Positions 25,301-35,591 of a stretch of DNA of 64,000 bases are shown here, piece after piece; the first letter of the stretch is position 1, and every line of letters begins with the position of its first letter. Position numbers and translations under genes: made by a program. The notes under the pieces were generated by a model that was not told where the DNA came from, searched no databases, and saw nothing but the letters and a program-made list of their open reading frames with translations. The DNA lies in assembly GCA_003988855.1 (NCBI GenBank), contig QYAI01000147.1, positions 1 through 64,000 of the forward strand, given 5' to 3'. Origin of the DNA: Arachnopeziza araneosa. Its lineage: Eukaryota > Ascomycota > Leotiomycetes > Helotiales > Arachnopezizaceae.

Positions 25301-26263
25301 ATGTTCGGCAAGCCGAAACCCTCTCCACGATCCAACATCTTAATTCCCCTCTACATCTACCCCTTTGAAGGAGCCTGGGACCCCCTCTACGCAGCGTTAG
25401 CTCCCCTCCCTCCTTATCACACCCCATCCCACCCCATCCCCTCCTCGAACCCTTTCTAACCCCTATCAGAATAAAATCCCACCCTTATCTAACCTTCACC
25501 ATAATCGTCAACCCCTCCAGCGGCCCCGGAGCCGCTCCCTTACCAGACGCAAATTACCTGCGGGAAATTCCCAAGCTGAATTCCCATCCCAATGTGCGGA
25601 CCGTGGGGTACGTGTCTACGAGTTGGACGAGCCGCGATCTGAATCTGGTGGTGAGAGATGTGAAGGTTTACTCGAAATGGAAAGAGAGCACGGCCAGCCA
25701 GCTAGGGCTCGCAGGGATTTTTCTGGACGAGACGCCGGCCGTGTGGAGTGACAGTTGTGGGAGGTATCTGGAGAGAGCGAAAGAGGTTATCCAAGCGGAA
25801 AAGGGATTGGGAGATGATCCGCTGGTGAGTAAACTCTTCTTTTTCTCCTCTCCATCTCAACTTGTCACAGCCTCATCATCAGCTTCGTCAAACCTCACCG
25901 CAGACCCCACTAACCACCCCCCACCAGATCGTCCACAACCCCGGCACCCTCCCCGACCCCCGCTACCTCTCCCTCTCCACGCTGTCCGTCGTCTTCGAAG
26001 GCACCTTCGCTACCTTCCACACGCACGGCTTCTCCAAGACCATCCCCGCCTTCCAGAAAAAGTCAAAGTGCAAGAGAGAGGATATGGCTTGTATCATCCA
26101 CGGCTTGCCGGTCGCCATGTCGGCGGGTGAGCAGAGGGATCTGGTCCGGGATCTGAGGCGGATCGTCGCCGAGGTTTTTGTGACGGGCGAGGAGACGGAT
26201 TGTTATGCGAGGTTTTGGGGGAGTTGGGCTGGTTTTGTGGAGGGGATGGGTGCAGATGGATGA
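25301..26263 (+). CDS. sph3: Spherulin-4 family glycosidase, GH135 (Sph3-like)
   Basis: 261 residues from 25301-25395, 25470-25824 and 25928-26263. The introns (74 and 103 nt) are pyrimidine-rich; GC/A and whole-codon junctions keep frame. Spherulin-4 motifs are NILIPLYIYPF at the start, IIVNPSSGPG, GYVSTSW, IFLDET and VHNPGT. A. fumigatus Sph3 is an endo-alpha-1,4-N-acetylgalactosaminidase whose essential acidic residues, as I recall, are Asp166, Glu167 and Glu222. Here Asp118 and Glu119 (IFLDET) and Glu174 (VVFEGT) have the same spacing of 56. It probably trims galactosaminogalactan. The Aspergillus protein has an N-terminal membrane segment; this one starts about 48 residues later and lacks any signal or anchor. 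It adjoins ega3- and agd3-like genes, which supports the call. Confidence 0.86.
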
Positions 26264-26956
26264 TGAGTTTGGGTTTTGGATTTGGATTATTGGAAAAATA
26301 GGATCTGGATCATGGGAAAGGGTGGGGTTTGGGTTGCGCGGAGGTGTGGAGTTATGTGCTCTTAGAATGGAACAGGTTATGAGAGCAGTACGATATGCTG
26401 CGATAAGACGGTTTCCTTGTAATATCTCAACTACATCTGATTTTACCTTTATGTAACTTTGAACATCCATATAATTCCTTCCTACACCCATGCAATCATT
26501 TCATCTATCGTACAGTATCATTTTGGTGAACACCTCCCAGTCTTTCTCAGCCAAGACTCGAATCATATTTTCGAGCAACATTACTTCAATCCTCCCACTT
26601 CCATCATGATTTCGTCCTCATTCGCCAAGCTTATACCGTCTGAAACCAACAGACCCATATGTAGAACTGCAAGATCTGGGTCAAGAAATAGCTTTTATCT
26701 TCGTCTCGTTGCTGGAATTTCCACCCAAGAGAGCTTAGACAAGAAGAGAGAATTGCATCTCGAAAGATTATCTAGTTTCATAAATTGTGGTGAATGCGGC
26801 CCGTGAGGTTCTTGAGCATGTTCCGACTTCGCCAGACGCGTCGTTATACCAAATCAGGACCATTTTGAGAGTAATGTGATCATCAATTCTTCAAAAGTCT
26901 TCCGGTGAAAGATGTGTTTATTCACTCCGCAATCCATTCAGAACCTCGAATCAAAT
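26264..26956. other. Intergenic, convergent sph3/ega3 3' ends
   Basis: 693 bp between convergent genes. The ORF at 26459-26806 has no domain and no splice support. Confidence 0.4.
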
Positions 26957-27949
26957 TCAACACTCAATGACCCAATCATCCAAGGCCATATTCTTTAAGA
27001 CTGTGGAGAACCCTTTCTCAGAGGGATCATCACAGTACTTTTCCCTGTTCGCCTCACTAACAGAAGGTGTTCCATCCGGATACTCGATATGGAACACCGG
27101 CTTGCCAGCGGTGATGAATGGAGTGAATTGATCGCACTCATCGTACTGAACACACTGCTCATTCACCTCCCATTGCATCATATTGATCACAGTGGGAACA
27201 ATAGCACCCGAGTTCTTGAGACCGATTGACATGTTCAAGCCGTGTGCTCCGATGGCCAGGAAGGTAAGATAATCGACAGCATCCGCTTGAGTGAGACCGA
27301 GTCCATTCTCGTTATCGTATGCATCTACGTTGTCTGGATCTACGCCATCACAACCTTCTTGAGCTGCGTATTTGAGACGTTTTGTCATGATTTTGCGTAC
27401 ATTGGAGGAGTTGGTGTTCAACCAGTACTCTCCGGGCCAGCCATCCAGTTCTTTGCCTTTATCACTTGCCAAGAAATCGCCTGAATCTGGCCGATAATCT
27501 TCGTAGCTGCCGGCAGAGAAGTAGCATATAACCTTGCAGCCTTGGGCATGAAGATCTGAGATATTCTGAGCTGAGTTGATGAACATGTCTATATCGTACA
27601 CAGAAACATTTAAAGAATTGTCCTGGAGTGTATTGTTGAGGACAATCTGCCATGAAGTTCCTGCCGCTGGTGTCCAGAAGGTGCCGGAGGTGGCATTCGT
27701 ATTGTTGACTGGTACGGGAGCCGCACTAGCTGGCTCTGATCCTCCTCCCCCATTGAGACCAATGCCAAGTCCGACTCCTAGCGCAACAGCTATTATCACT
27801 AGAAGTATGGTGAGGATAATCCAATATAGCTTCTTCCTCCATGTGAAACGAGACTTTAGGGGTGATTTTGAGCCGTTATCGAGAGGCTCCGCTGGTTTGG
27901 CATAGTCTTCCATGGCGTAGTCCTCGGAAGCTACGGTTCGAGGATTCAT
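26957..27949 (-). CDS. ega3: GH114 endo-alpha-1,4-galactosaminidase, membrane-anchored (Ega3-like)
   Basis: An intronless 330-residue protein starting at the ATG at 27949 (the frame runs back to a TTG at 27961). A basic stretch and a transmembrane segment at about residues 42-66 (YWIILTILLVIIAVALGVGL) give a type II topology; a Ser/Asn-rich linker then leads to a GH114 domain from about residue 90. Family motifs: VICYFSAGSYEDYRPDSGDF, GCDGVDPDNVDAY, IGLKNSG and VFHIEYPDG. The catalytic acids are probably Asp206 in GVDPDNVD and Glu264 in EVNEQC, 58 residues apart as I recall for A. fumigatus Ega3 (Asp189/Glu247). Ega3 cleaves deacetylated galactosamine stretches of galactosaminogalactan. Its partner deacetylase gene is immediately upstream on the same strand. 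Confidence 0.9.
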   Translation of the reverse strand: MNPRTVASEDYAMEDYAKPAEPLDNGSKSPLKSRFTWRKKLYWIILTILLVIIAVALGVGLGIGLNGGGGSEPASAAPVPVNNTNATSGTFWTPAAGTSWQIVLNNTLQDNSLNVSVYDIDMFINSAQNISDLHAQGCKVICYFSAGSYEDYRPDSGDFLASDKGKELDGWPGEYWLNTNSSNVRKIMTKRLKYAAQEGCDGVDPDNVDAYDNENGLGLTQADAVDYLTFLAIGAHGLNMSIGLKNSGAIVPTVINMMQWEVNEQCVQYDECDQFTPFITAGKPVFHIEYPDGTPSVSEANREKYCDDPSEKGFSTVLKNMALDDWVIEC

Positions 27950-28913
27950 GATGAAAAGCAAATTTGAAAGCTGGATAGGAGAAACAAGAGTGCAAGAAGC
28001 GTTTTGAAGTTTTCCTTAAAGGATCGTCTGTAACAGACCAAACGTGGGCGGATCTCGAACACCGGCAGTTGAAATGAGCTTGAGCTATGTAACTTCCAAT
28101 CCCATGTGGAGGCAGTGAAGAGAGGCTATGCCCCACGCTCAGTGTGCTGCGCACGGAGAAGATGGTGACAGCGTCACTAGGAACACCGGAGAGGAAACAT
28201 TCTCGGAAACGGATGAGCGAGAAAGTTGAAACGACGATGCAATAACCACAAGAAAATTGGAATGAAGATGCTTGAGGCTGAGGCCTTGGTAATATGGTGC
28301 GGCGCATAGCCTAAATCTTAGCGTCGATATGCTAAATTAATATGTACCTGCTGTACAACACCTCCCTGCCGGCCGAACTTGAATATAAGGGCCAAATGGA
28401 CTTTTCGCAATATCTTCATGCCACGCGTTGCTTACATCGAGTGCTACCTAGGCATTCAACATTGTAACAATTCCGAGCCATGAAATTGGTCGTATCTCGT
28501 ATCTCGGCACTGAGGAAGAAGAACCCAGAAGAGGCTGGGTCAGATTTGAACTCCAACGGCATTCTTGGCAGATACCTAATGTTGCACTTTAAAGAGTCCC
28601 AGGGGTCTCCTATCTCTGTTTCATCGCATGAATGAGACCCCCTCTACATGTACGTATGTGAAAGCCCACCCAATATCATTATCCGTTTTGCCGATTATGT
28701 AAAACAGTGGCATGGAAAAAGTCAAGACAGCGCTACAAAACTTCCTCCTCAACAGCTTCGAGACAAGACAAAGGAACCTTTCCTTCCAAAGTGGGCTGTC
28801 ATTATTTAAGGTACAATTAACCATTCTATAAATACGGGTTTATCTGCGTTTTGTCCGTTGCAGCCACTTTCTCATCTGGTCAATGCCATTATTGTTATTT
28901 GGTCGTAGATTGC
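27950..28913. other. Intergenic between ega3- and agd3-like genes
   Basis: 964 bp, both flanking genes on the minus strand. It holds the ega3-like promoter and the agd3-like 3' end. Only domain-less ORFs (27876-28307, 28621-28824). Confidence 0.4.
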
Positions 28914-31478
28914 TCACAGGGCAATAGGATTTTTCAAAGTGAATGAGACTGGGGAACCTGATAGCTTCACCCAAATAGTTAAAGGATCAGAGCCAACCTG
29001 CTCCGTGGTAAAACCTCGCAAGTTGGTGACTTTGCCCGGGACAGTCACAGGAATTGTCGTCGAGCAAGTGTTTCCATACGAACTGAGTGTGATGCCTGTA
29101 ATTTCCGTCCGAGCCACGTTTGTAGTGAAAGTCAGACTTGGCTGGCAGGCGTCTCTCGCCATCCTAGCGGCGAATGCTGTTGCCCGATCGTCATGCTTTT
29201 GTGAAATGATAGGCCATGTAACGAGATGAATCATTTCCTGTGCAACAGTCTCCATCCAAGCTTGAAATAGAGACAATTGTTGGGTGACTCCGTTGATTGT
29301 AGTCTCTGTTGCAGTCACGTAGTTCAAGTTTGCTTGATGAAACATGAAAGCATCGTGGTGAAGGCCAAGTAAGTGTCTGGTATTGGTAGCTTTTTCGATG
29401 GCCAAAAGGTCATACCAATCGCCGTCACCAGTTGATGTATTGATCCACTCCAGGACGGTGCATGGAGGAAGTTGACAGTTGTAATAGATGTTGGTGGCCC
29501 ATCGAGGATCGATTTGTACTCCTGCATACCCATTTCCTTCCACGGTGGATAGCAGCGGCCACATTTCATTGACTTGGTTCATCAGAACCGGTCGAGTATT
29601 GTCTCCAACCACGTTTGAGATACCATTATCTAGCCACGCACGCAGTGCATCACCATTATGGAGTCCCGTTATAGCAGGTGGGATTATGCCTTTAGAAGAG
29701 AATCGAGTGGCGTTCGCAATACCCACCTGGGTTAACCAAGCTTGATTCCAGCTTATCTCTTGAGAAACATCGAAATACGTCGCGTTATTCTCATCCTCGT
29801 GAGTGAAGGTATGAGAAATGTGAGCAAAAGCATTGAGATTAGTCTTGTTGCTGAACCATTCTTTCAATGCATCGAGATTTGTGCAAGCAGTGGTATAAGG
29901 GTATTTAGTGGGTGTGTCTGGCCACAACTGTTTTCCGGTCCCTAATGGTTTAGCCCATTCAAGTGGAGTATCGATTTGATCTGGGTACTCAATGGAGCCA
30001 ACGCCACACTGGGTTTCAGTTGCAATATCTCCGGCTGTCTATACTTTGATTAGTATATCAAAGTCCACATTCAGGACGAACGATGAGACCACGTTCATAC
30101 GAATGAAACTATAATAACACAAAGACATCTTGGCAGTGAAAGGCTTACTTCAATATTTCCATTGCCATTGTGACCGAGTTCCATAAACCATTCACTTCCC
30201 TTTGGTAGTCTAGAATTGACATTGGCTTGCCATGTGACATGCTGTGTCAAATCCGCCGGTGTCACTTGATAGGTAGTATTAACAGGATTATAGATGTCGC
30301 TCTCAAGAAATAAGTCATCAACTAGGGTCACGGTTAGGCTGAATATACATTGTCGTAGGCGAGCACTAACTTTGAGTATTGAGGGTGCATCGACGATATC
30401 CAGTATCTATTAACGGTTAAGTTGCGATCAAATCCAGGGTATAGCCACATACATAAGCCTCTTGTAGCCCAATGTATCCAAGCATGCTGGAGAAAGTTCG
30501 AGGTTGGAGCCCAATCCGTTGCAAAGCTGGTGAAAAACACCATCTGGTACAATGTGTGAGATCAAATTGGGAAATGCCTTGCTGTTCTTACCTGCTTTCT
30601 GCCAGCGATGTCGTTTATAATTGCAGCTGTCGAGGTGTCTTCAAATCCAGTTGCATCCCCGAATTGAGCAATTTCGGTAGCAATAGTATCATTGACTATT
30701 TGCGCGGGATAATGCCACAGGCCTAGAGTACTCGCGCTAGCTTCAACCCCACTGCTTTATGTTAGTTTGAAACCAAACTCAAGGTTCTCCGCGTTACCCA
30801 CGTTTTCAGGCCTGCAGTGGAAAATTCTGTCGAATTTGAGAAATATATTAGCTGCTCGTCTCCCGTATCGCAGCAACCTCCAAGAGCAGTAACCCCAAAA
30901 TTGGTACTGGGGAAAACATCAAGCCTGACCATTCGAACTCCAAAACTGACTTGGTATTGATATAAAGCAGTCCACTGATCCTTTGTAAGTGCGCTCTGAA
31001 ATCCTTCTGTAGTTCCATAGTCATAGCTAACTTCGGATAGCACAACGATAGCTCCATAATTACCAGTAGTGTTAGAGCTGTTGAGTTTTGGGAGAGTTAT
31101 ACCTGATTGTGGGACAACTACAACTTGGTAAGGAATGGCATAAGCATTGAGACCAGAGAATGCAGAGTACGCTGATGCACTATCTCTAGCGAAGATGAGA
31201 ACAGTGCCGTTAACAGAGAAGCTGGAGATGGTTGTGGTAGCGTTTACGGCCGAAGTCGACAACTCCAAAGCCAGAGCTTGAGTTGAAGTATTGGTACTGA
31301 CGGTAACCCCATCAACTGTTGCAACTATAGTGGGAATAACTTCAGCTGCCACTCGGACCGCGGTTTGTTTCGTTGTTTCGTCGACACTCTCAGTTTCTGC
31401 CTGCTTCTGCTTGGTGGCAGCAGCATTTGACACAACAGCTGTTAGAATGACGGATTGAAGAAGAATGTTGAACCGCAT
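28914..31478 (-). CDS. agd3: Galactosaminogalactan deacetylase, CBM87-CE18 (Agd3-like)
   Basis: Six minus-strand exons (31478-30802, 30751-30592, 30543-30453, 30406-30371, 30321-30149, 30038-28914) give 753 residues. I start at the ATG at 31478, which opens a signal peptide (MRFNILLQSVILTAVVSNAA); the frame runs back to a TTG at 31496. The N-terminal part, about residues 90-310 with GVTALGGCCDTGDEQ, matches the carbohydrate-binding half of A. fumigatus Agd3. The C-terminal deacetylase carries Asp323-Asp324 in IDDLFLESD, ELGHNGNGN, and the metal-binding HxxxH of SHTFTHED (His455, His459). Agd3 partly deacetylates galactosaminogalactan outside the cell, making it cationic and adhesive. Exon 4 is only 36 nt but is needed to keep GYRRCTLNTQ in frame. 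The gene lies beside the ega3- and sph3-like genes. Confidence 0.9.
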
Positions 31479-32091
31479 GTTGACAGGCGCGTTCAAACGA
31501 ATGGAAATTTTTCAAGCAAAGGATCTCGAAGATCTGGATAGCAAAAAGAGATATGTTTCGCTCATTATATACTCGACAAGGAAAGAATCCCACAGTCGAT
31601 CATGACGCGGCATACTGGGCTGGACTCTTCGCCAGTCACATTCGACCACACTTGAATGGTAGAAAGACACGAGGTATCTTAGAGAGCGGACCGGAAGCAG
31701 GAGGCCAAGATGGAGACGTTCAGACGCCATGTTTACCCCAGGATTGGTTACCAAAATAGGGCGAATGAAAGGGGCCATGTTGACGAGAGACGAGAGGGGA
31801 GAGAAAATTTTCCTGTGCGGGTCGGCAACACTATACAGAATGTTACAAAGGCTCGAGCCAGACATCTGAGTTGCAATAATGCAGCTGGTTGCGTGTCTTG
31901 GCAAGGCTGTAGCGGAAGTGCAGGCCGGTCGGAAGAATAAATAATGCGATCTAGGGCAGGGTCAATCTTGGATGAACAGAAAAGGCGGGGGAGGGATGCC
32001 GTGTTACGTTGTTCTGGTCGGAATGGGGAACCTACATGCGTTTGGCTAATGATGGAGGACGTCTTGCGCTTTGTACAGAGCAACATTTATA
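31479..32091. other. agd3-like promoter region
   Basis: 613 bp upstream of the agd3-like gene. Short ORFs on both strands shadow each other. A TATATAA box (minus strand, about 31572-31565) lies about 90 bp before the ATG. Confidence 0.4.
31565..31572 (-). promoter_or_regulatory. TATA box of the agd3-like gene
   Basis: The minus strand reads GAGTATATAATG about 90 bp upstream of the ATG at 31478. Motif and spacing only. Confidence 0.4.
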
Positions 32092-32431
32092 TTAGCCTCT
32101 TGCCGTACCAGTCCCAAACCAGCGTCCGTCACCTGATGAACCACCAACTTCGGTCAACACCTTTTTCAATCCTGAACAAACGTTACAGACGTTACGAATG
32201 TCATACGTAAGTGATAGAAATGATGGAATGGGGCTTCTAACCTGTCTTCTCGGAATTCGGGATACTCTCTCTAGGGTTTTAACACCTTTGCTTAAAAGCT
32301 TGGCATCAATTTCTGGGAAAGCTTGATCGAGCTGGCCCTCTTCCCTGTTAAGAGACTTTCTCACCCTGTCACACATCATACGTTACCAGTATTAGTCTAT
32401 TGAGTCTTACGTACCATAGAGTTGGTCGCAT
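32092..32431 (-). CDS. Weak candidate: small spliced protein, 96 aa
   Basis: A short ATG exon (32431-32415, MRPTLW) can be joined to an open frame at 32365-32092 through a textbook 49-nt intron (donor GTACGT, branch GACTAAT, acceptor TGACAG). The joined N-terminal part continues VRKSLNREEGQLDQAFPEID, then a Lys-rich helix (AKLLSKGVKTLERVSRIP), and looks non-random. The rest, from about residue 55, reads less like protein, and a second intron starting at about 32242 is possible. I know no family for it. It could instead be untranslated leader or chance. Confidence 0.3.
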
Positions 32432-32907
32432 TCCATTTCTGCTGGATATTCACCCGCTCGTACGAATTGAGGCTCACAACTGGAAGAGCGAGAGAGAGAG
32501 GTATCTGCATTAACTCATGGCTCCGTTGAACCACCCTGTTTATCCTACTTGAAAATCGATATTTATACAGGTCTGAAGAAAGAGAACCCAAGAATCCAGT
32601 TCGGACAATGACTTTTTCTCTTCGACATCGTCCATTCATGTGTTGGGGATAGCCGTTCGAGGATACCAGAGACAGGAGCGTGCCACGATTTAGTGCACCC
32701 TTGGTGGAATAACACATAATCATGATGGTCACATTCTGCTTTTTCAGTAGGGTATTTTCCGGAAGGATTAAACTATCCGAGGATGGCTCATATGGGCCTC
32801 ACCATCCGAATGAGAGCGGTTGTCGCACACCTGCCATTGGATTAACATTATCTCTATAAAGTACCTCTGTTACCCCTTAATGCCTATACAACGTGTCGAA
32901 TTCTTCA
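32432..32907. other. Intergenic at the cyclase 3' end
   Basis: 476 bp; the minus-strand ORF at 32397-32732 contains the possible intron donor used above but has no domain of its own. Confidence 0.4.
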
Positions 32908-35257
32908 TTAGAGCAGAGCAACGTCCCCATATCGTTTAGCGAACATCCCAAGTGCTTTGATGGGAAATATGAATTTGTAGTTTGGATATGAGATCATGCA
33001 ACTTTTGTTGAAAACTCCCTCAATAGCCTCTTGGAGCCACTCTCCGTTAGGTTGCTGCCTGCTCATGATGAGCTTCAAGCCTTTCTCGATAGGTTCACGA
33101 TCCGGATATTTTGCTTCAAGTAATGCGATGACTGCCCAAGCTGTCATGACGACTTGAGAGCCGGTCGGATGCTCTATGTAGGTCGCAGTTTCGCAGGACT
33201 AAATTAAATGTCAGCCTACCGATACGGGTGAGAACACAATCAACATACTCGATAACTTTCAGACCATCCTCCGTCTGCTCTCTGACGTGACAGCAGGAAG
33301 TCGCAACCAGCTCGGGAATGAAGACTATTGGAGTAGACTTCTCCAATGCTGGCCAGACTTTCAAGAGCGAACATTCCAGCATAGGTGAAACAAATGCCCC
33401 AGCTCCCATACCAGCTTCCATCTGCATATTGAGCATCTTTAATGTAAGAGACGGCCTTTGCCTTGAAGACCTTTATGTCGGCCGTTCGATAGTTCGGATA
33501 ATGTGCTGTGAAGAGTGAAAGAGCTGTCACTACGGCTGTTGTACACTCTGGATAATCATACTCAATCATGATTCTACCAAATACCTCGGCCGCGTTCAGC
33601 ATCTCCAACTTCTCAGATGCTCGAGTAGGTTCATAAGATGCACATCCCCCAGAAGGATTCTGATAGGTAAGCAGAGTGTCGATAGCATCGTATATTCGCT
33701 GGTCCTCGAGGAGTGTGGGATATCCAGGAGTTCTTTGCAGGAGCAGAACGGCTTTCAAAGCTTCCGATATGCAATCACTAACAGCATATCCTTGATCTTT
33801 ATTGCTGAAAGCCCATCCTCCCTTCCTTTGTTGTCTGTAACACAATGCTTGATCGTCGACATTTTCTCGCATCTGTTGATCTTCTAAGAACTCTAAGGCT
33901 TTAGTAAGCATTGGTCTCCATTTTGGATCCTCTGCCAAGCCAGCATCCATCACGGCTTGAATCACAAATGCTGTATCCCAACATTGAACGCCATTGGTAC
34001 CATTGACAAGCATCCCTTCATTTTTCATCCACAAGAAATCAGCCACTCGTTCCCGATGGCGTCTTACGGAGTATGAATCTGTACCTTCCTTTATATAGCA
34101 TACAAGGAAGTTCATGGGAGCATTGACAGGTGCGAGATCGGAGTAATCGGTATTTTTGTCTTCCATTTGGATCAACTTCCATACATAATCCTCTGCTTTT
34201 TGCTGGAGCGATTTGGTTCTCGTGAATGGGTTGTGGACATTGACGAGGAGCCAATTAGCCGCCAGCAATAACCACGACTTGGGATGATAGTTATCTTTCT
34301 CGTAAATGACATTGCGATGTGCGTCCCAATTGATTGTCTCATATGGCTCTACGAGAAGCTCCTGCCGCAGTTTTTGAATTAGAGGGGTCTCCTTACAAGT
34401 CCATCGTCTTGACCAAATGAAGGACATCGGTAAAAACACCATTCGTACATGAATCCACCAGCGCCAGGGAGCAAATGGAACCCAATCCGGGAGGAGCCAG
34501 AATTCGGGCGGGACAGGATTTACGACATCCCAATGAAGAACACCCAGAACACTCAGCCAGAATTTTGCCCAATGTGGTCCACATATAGCACCTCCCATTT
34601 TGTGAATGGTGCCGCGCACCTTGATCATACGAGGATCTTCCTCACTAACACCAAGAAGTCTTAAAGATACGTAGTTCATTGCAGTTCCAAAGGCTGAGCT
34701 CTCGCCTTCAATATGTAATCCCCAACCACCATCTTCGGGATTTGCCCTTGCGAACAAGTAGTTTTTCATCTCAGTCGCAATATAATCCGGTATCTGGGTT
34801 TCTGTCGCATACCACGAAATGACGATACCAGGAAGTAGAAACATTGGTCCGCCATATTCGCAACCCCAGTTACCAGGGGGGAGCTGGAGATGCTGTAGGA
34901 ACTCAAGTCCATTCTTGACCGCATCGAGTGGGGTTTTCGCGGGAATGAGGTCTGGGAGATCCTTTCTTGGGTCAGCAAGTACTTGAGACTCTGAATCATA
35001 CGTACAATTGGAAGGCCGAGAAAATACTTATCAGCAGTCGACTGCGGCCATTCGAGGGCATCTTCCTCATCCTCCAAATAATGCCATGTTTGCCTGCCAG
35101 CTTCATCCAATAGCCGCCAACGAGTATGGTCTGTCTTCTCTGATAGTTTGGGCTTCTTCACTGTCACTGATTCTTTCTCATGATCCTCAATTGACCTTTT
35201 CTCGCCCAATTTGACATGGCCATTGACTGGCTGGATGGTACCGTTCGTTCGCGCCAT
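32908..35257 (-). CDS. Oxidosqualene cyclase (lanosterol synthase family)
   Basis: 751 residues from three minus-strand exons (35257-35006, 34961-33249, 33198-32908). The ATG at 35257 is the first methionine; the frame is open further back. It cyclises 2,3-oxidosqualene. Repeated QW motifs (PEDGGWGLH, QQRKGGWAF, DGSWYGSWG, RADGGWSES) and conserved pocket residues are present: WWIHVRMV, AAEVFGRIMIEY and GVFNKSC. The C-terminal PIKALGMFAKRYG is that of ERG7. The catalytic acid is Asp480, but its motif reads DCISE where most lanosterol synthases have DCTAE or DCTSE. This may be ERG7 itself or a second, specialised cyclase; no P450 or other tailoring gene is adjacent. ER or lipid-droplet membrane-associated. 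It shares a 334-bp divergent promoter region with SPO11. Confidence 0.92.
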
Positions 35258-35591
35258 GTGGGGAAAGTTTGATGTGTGAGGCACGATATACTGAATTGCC
35301 TTGAAAGTTGACAAATCAACCAATCAATCACTTTAGCATTGACTGAGTAAGTTCCATCAAGAGCTAAAGCCTGAATGATAGTGGTTCATAGGTTGTGAGT
35401 CCGGAATTGGCTTTCGATCCCGAAATTCTAGATCGTCAGGGGTTTCTGGGGCTAGCCCTGGGTTCGTTCCGTGCAGCTCTGGCTTGCGTGACGACAACAA
35501 CTCAAATCCAATGACCTAAGTAAATTTACTGCATATCATCTGAGCATGCAATCCTGATCTGGGATACTTCTAGGCACGGCTGGTCACTGCA
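35258..35591. promoter_or_regulatory. Divergent promoter region, cyclase / SPO11
   Basis: 334 bp between the two start codons, which face outward. No strong TATA box is visible on either side. Confidence 0.4.

Noticed and set aside
28541..28575. tRNA B-box-like GTTCAAATC on the minus strand
   Set aside because: The flanking bases do not form a T stem and no A box or acceptor stem is found.
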